The position numbers and the translations under genes are program-made. Shown here in pieces: positions 41,879 through 43,658 of a DNA stretch of 43,658 nt. This DNA comes from an uncultured Geobacteraceae bacterium. GTDB taxonomy: Bacteria > Desulfobacterota > Desulfuromonadia > Geobacterales > CAIOGM01. The notes below the pieces were generated by a model. It ran no database searches. It worked only from the letters and a program-made list of their open reading frames with translations, and had not been told where the DNA came from. The stretch lies in contig CAIUUR010000232.1 of NCBI GenBank assembly GCA_903902345.1, positions 1 to 43,658 of the forward strand. Reading direction: 5' to 3'. Position 1 is the stretch's first letter, and the number at the start of each line of letters is the position of its first letter.

Positions 41879-42382
41879 TTACCCCCTCATCCCCCCCATC
41901 ATCAGCTCAAAATCCTCCAGCAGGGCCTGGAGATCCTCTTCGTGCTCGACCTCCTGCTGAAGGATGGTCAGCACCATGCCGTAGGTGACGGGATCCGCCT
42001 CCCTGGTGATATCCAGGAGTCGCTTATACACACCGATGGCGCACTGTTCACCCTTGATATTCTGCACCAGCAAGCTCTTGACAAAGGGATCGTCCGGGGC
42101 TTCATAGCCGCAGTTGGTTGCCTGATACCAGTCGGCCGGCTTGGTAATGGGGGTTCCTCCCAATTGAATGATCCGCATGGCAATCATGTCGGCATGGAGC
42201 AGTTCCTCCGTCGCATGCACGAGCAATTCGGCCCCCACCGCATCCTTCATGGGACCTTTCACCAATTTGGCCCCCAGCCAGTACTGGTAATAGGCAAGCC
42301 ATTCGTCGGCGTAGGCCCGTCGCAGTAATCCCAGAAGCTCCTGAACATCCATCCCGATAATTTCGCGCCCTTTAGTTCCCAT
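41879..42382 (-). CDS. Ferritin-like/Dps-like iron protein
   Basis: This 167-residue four-helix-bundle protein has iron-ligand motifs typical of the ferritin-like superfamily: RAYADEWLAYYQYWLGAKLV, LLVHATEELLHADMIAMRI (ExxxH), and LQQEVEHEEDLQALLEDF (ExxH). It probably binds a diiron site and stores or oxidises iron. ATG 42382 shares a base with the TGA of the flavodiiron gene (TGATG) and has AGGAG 7 bases upstream. The pair suggests shared oxygen or iron stress defence. Confidence 0.88.
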   Translation of the reverse strand: MGTKGREIIGMDVQELLGLLRRAYADEWLAYYQYWLGAKLVKGPMKDAVGAELLVHATEELLHADMIAMRIIQLGGTPITKPADWYQATNCGYEAPDDPFVKSLLVQNIKGEQCAIGVYKRLLDITREADPVTYGMVLTILQQEVEHEEDLQALLEDFELMMGGMRG

Positions 42383-43593
42383 CACGGCTCTCCTTTAATT
42401 GTCAGGTTATACTGTTTGGCAAAATCGCTGCCGAAGCTTCTGCAAGCTGCTATCCCCTCTTCATCCGGGTTCCAGAGAAGCTTCAGACCGTCGTTAACCA
42501 GGGTGAAGCCCCCCTCTTTCAACCTCTCCCCCATCATCTTCACCGCCTCGCCGCTCCAGCCGTAAGCTCCGAACGCCGCTGCTTTCTTGTTTTTGAAGCC
42601 CAGCCCCCTGATCTCTTCCAGAATGCCGGCAACCGCCGAGAGCAGCCCCTTGTTCACCGTGGGAGAGCCCACCAGAACTCCTTTTGATTTGAACAGTTCC
42701 GTGATGATGTCGTTTTTGTCACCACGGGCGACATTGAAAATTTTCACCAGCACCGACGGCTCTTCCTCGCGTATCCCCTGGGCAATAGCTTCCGCCATTT
42801 TCCGTGTGGCGTCCCACATGGAGTCATAGATGATCGTTATCTGGTTTTCCTGATAGTCTGAGGCCCATTGAAGATAGTTGGCAACGATCTGCTGGGGATT
42901 GTCACGCCAGACGACACCATGACTGGTGCAGATCATATCCAGCGGCAGGTTCAAGCTGATGAATTCCTTTATTTTCCGCAGGACAAACGAATTGAAGGGG
43001 GTAAGAATGTTGGCGTAATACTTCAGGCACTCCTGCAGCAATTCTCCCCCATCCACGCAGTCATTGAACAGTTTCTCCGTGGCAAGGTGCTGGCCGAAGG
43101 CGTCGGTACTGAAGAGGACATTGTCTCCCGTCAGGTAGCAGAACATGCTGTCGGGCCAGTGAAGCATGGGCGCCTCGATAAAAATCAGCTCCTTGCTTCC
43201 CAGGCTCAGGCGATCGCCATTTTTTACCACGCGGAAATTCCACTCCTGATGATACTGCCCCTTGAGAGATTTGACCCCGTTGGCGGTGCAGTAGACCGGA
43301 GTCTCGGGGATCAGACGCATGAGTTCAGGCAGCGCACCGCTATGATCGATCTCACCATGATTGGCGATGATGTAATCGATGCACTTCAGGTCAATTTCCT
43401 GTTGCAGCTTTTGCACATACTCCCGGGCAAAGGGAGCCCAGACGGTTTCCACCAGTGCAATTTTTTCTTCCCGAATCAGGTAGGAATTATAGGAGGTGCC
43501 CCGATGCGTGGAAAGTTCCTCGCCATGAAATTTACGAAGTTCCCAGTCCACCTTCCCCACCCACCAAATATTATTTTTAACTTTAACACTCAT
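42382..43593 (-). CDS. Flavodiiron protein (A-type flavoprotein, FprA)
   Basis: This 403-residue protein has a metallo-beta-lactamase-like diiron domain with NHGEIDHSG (H-x-E-x-D-H), [16 protein letters not shown] and [11 protein letters not shown]-terminal flavodoxin domain follows ([43 protein letters not shown]). It reduces oxygen to water or nitric oxide to nitrous oxide, a common protection in anaerobes. ATG 43593 is preceded by GGGGGGG. The 65 bp before it are AT-rich (GATAAAATAA on the minus strand) and may hold the promoter, but the window ends there. Confidence 0.95.
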   Translation of the reverse strand: MSVKVKNNIWWVGKVDWELRKFHGEELSTHRGTSYNSYLIREEKIALVETVWAPFAREYVQKLQQEIDLKCIDYIIANHGEIDHSGALPELMRLIPETPVYCTANGVKSLKGQYHQEWNFRVVKNGDRLSLGSKELIFIEAPMLHWPDSMFCYLTGDNVLFSTDAFGQHLATEKLFNDCVDGGELLQECLKYYANILTPFNSFVLRKIKEFISLNLPLDMICTSHGVVWRDNPQQIVANYLQWASDYQENQITIIYDSMWDATRKMAEAIAQGIREEEPSVLVKIFNVARGDKNDIITELFKSKGVLVGSPTVNKGLLSAVAGILEEIRGLGFKNKKAAAFGAYGWSGEAVKMMGERLKEGGFTLVNDGLKLLWNPDEEGIAACRSFGSDFAKQYNLTIKGEP

Positions 43594-43658
43594 GACATCC
43601 CCCCCCTCACTATGCGGCCTACCTTTTTATTTTATCATCGGCTTTATATTTTGCACAT

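Overview
The window looks like chromosome of a GC-rich, Gram-negative anaerobe of the Geobacter type (Desulfuromonadota). That is inferred from the gene mix: many PAS sensor proteins, a sigma-54 activator, a CheB-CheR fusion, a SAM riboswitch before two tandem transsulfuration enzymes, PEP-CTERM secretion and a flavodiiron protein. No rRNA gene and no intact tRNA gene was seen.

Layout. Bases 1-4762 (minus strand) hold a DeoR-type regulator with a cysteine-rich NosL/TRASH-like tail, the double rRNA methylase RlmKL, and the 5' part of a four-PAS histidine kinase that runs off the left edge. Bases 5163-13658 (plus) hold a Bat (aerotolerance-type) operon: unknown protein, MoxR, DUF58, a DUF4381-like protein, BatA, BatB, a TPR protein (BatC-like) and BatD. 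An AT-richer block at about 10950-12200, carrying a Phd/RelE-type toxin-antitoxin pair and an HsdR-like fragment, splits batD from the rest. Bases 13860-21268 hold an exported YdjY-like protein, an exported terpene-cyclase-fold protein without the cyclase acid motif, and a tightly overlapping Ebo cluster in the order eboD, small unknown gene, eboB, eboE, eboF, eboC. Bases 21478-24692 hold a sigma-54 promoter, a PEP-CTERM protein, a second exported terpene-cyclase-fold protein with PKD domains, and a strong terminator.

Bases 24833-28635 hold a SAM riboswitch, two MetB/MetC-family enzymes, a lipocalin and a TetR regulator. Bases 28706-31154 (minus) hold SfsA, an unknown protein, a deaminase-fold protein that has lost its zinc-binding histidine, and a small zinc-ribbon protein. 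Bases 31514-35068 hold two PIN-toxin modules around a DegP/DegQ protease, plus the tail of a nuclease/transposase-like gene. Bases 35240-37059 hold trmB and truD. Bases 37464-43593 (minus) hold a flavodiiron protein, a ferritin-like protein, CheB-CheR-PAS and a PAS-sigma54 activator.

The most interesting unit is the composite locus 5163-24635. Bat chaperone and VWA membrane proteins, two secreted alpha/alpha-toroid proteins and an Ebo cluster without a recognisable EboA lie in one direction. My inference is an envelope assembly or metabolite-export system: Ebo proteins (known from cyanobacterial scytonemin clusters and eustigmatophyte plastids) would handle a small molecule or prenylated intermediate, and the exported toroids would act beyond the inner membrane. 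The second theme is a set of paired inverted-repeat elements filling many intergenic gaps; three of them share an A-rich outer end although their inner arms differ.
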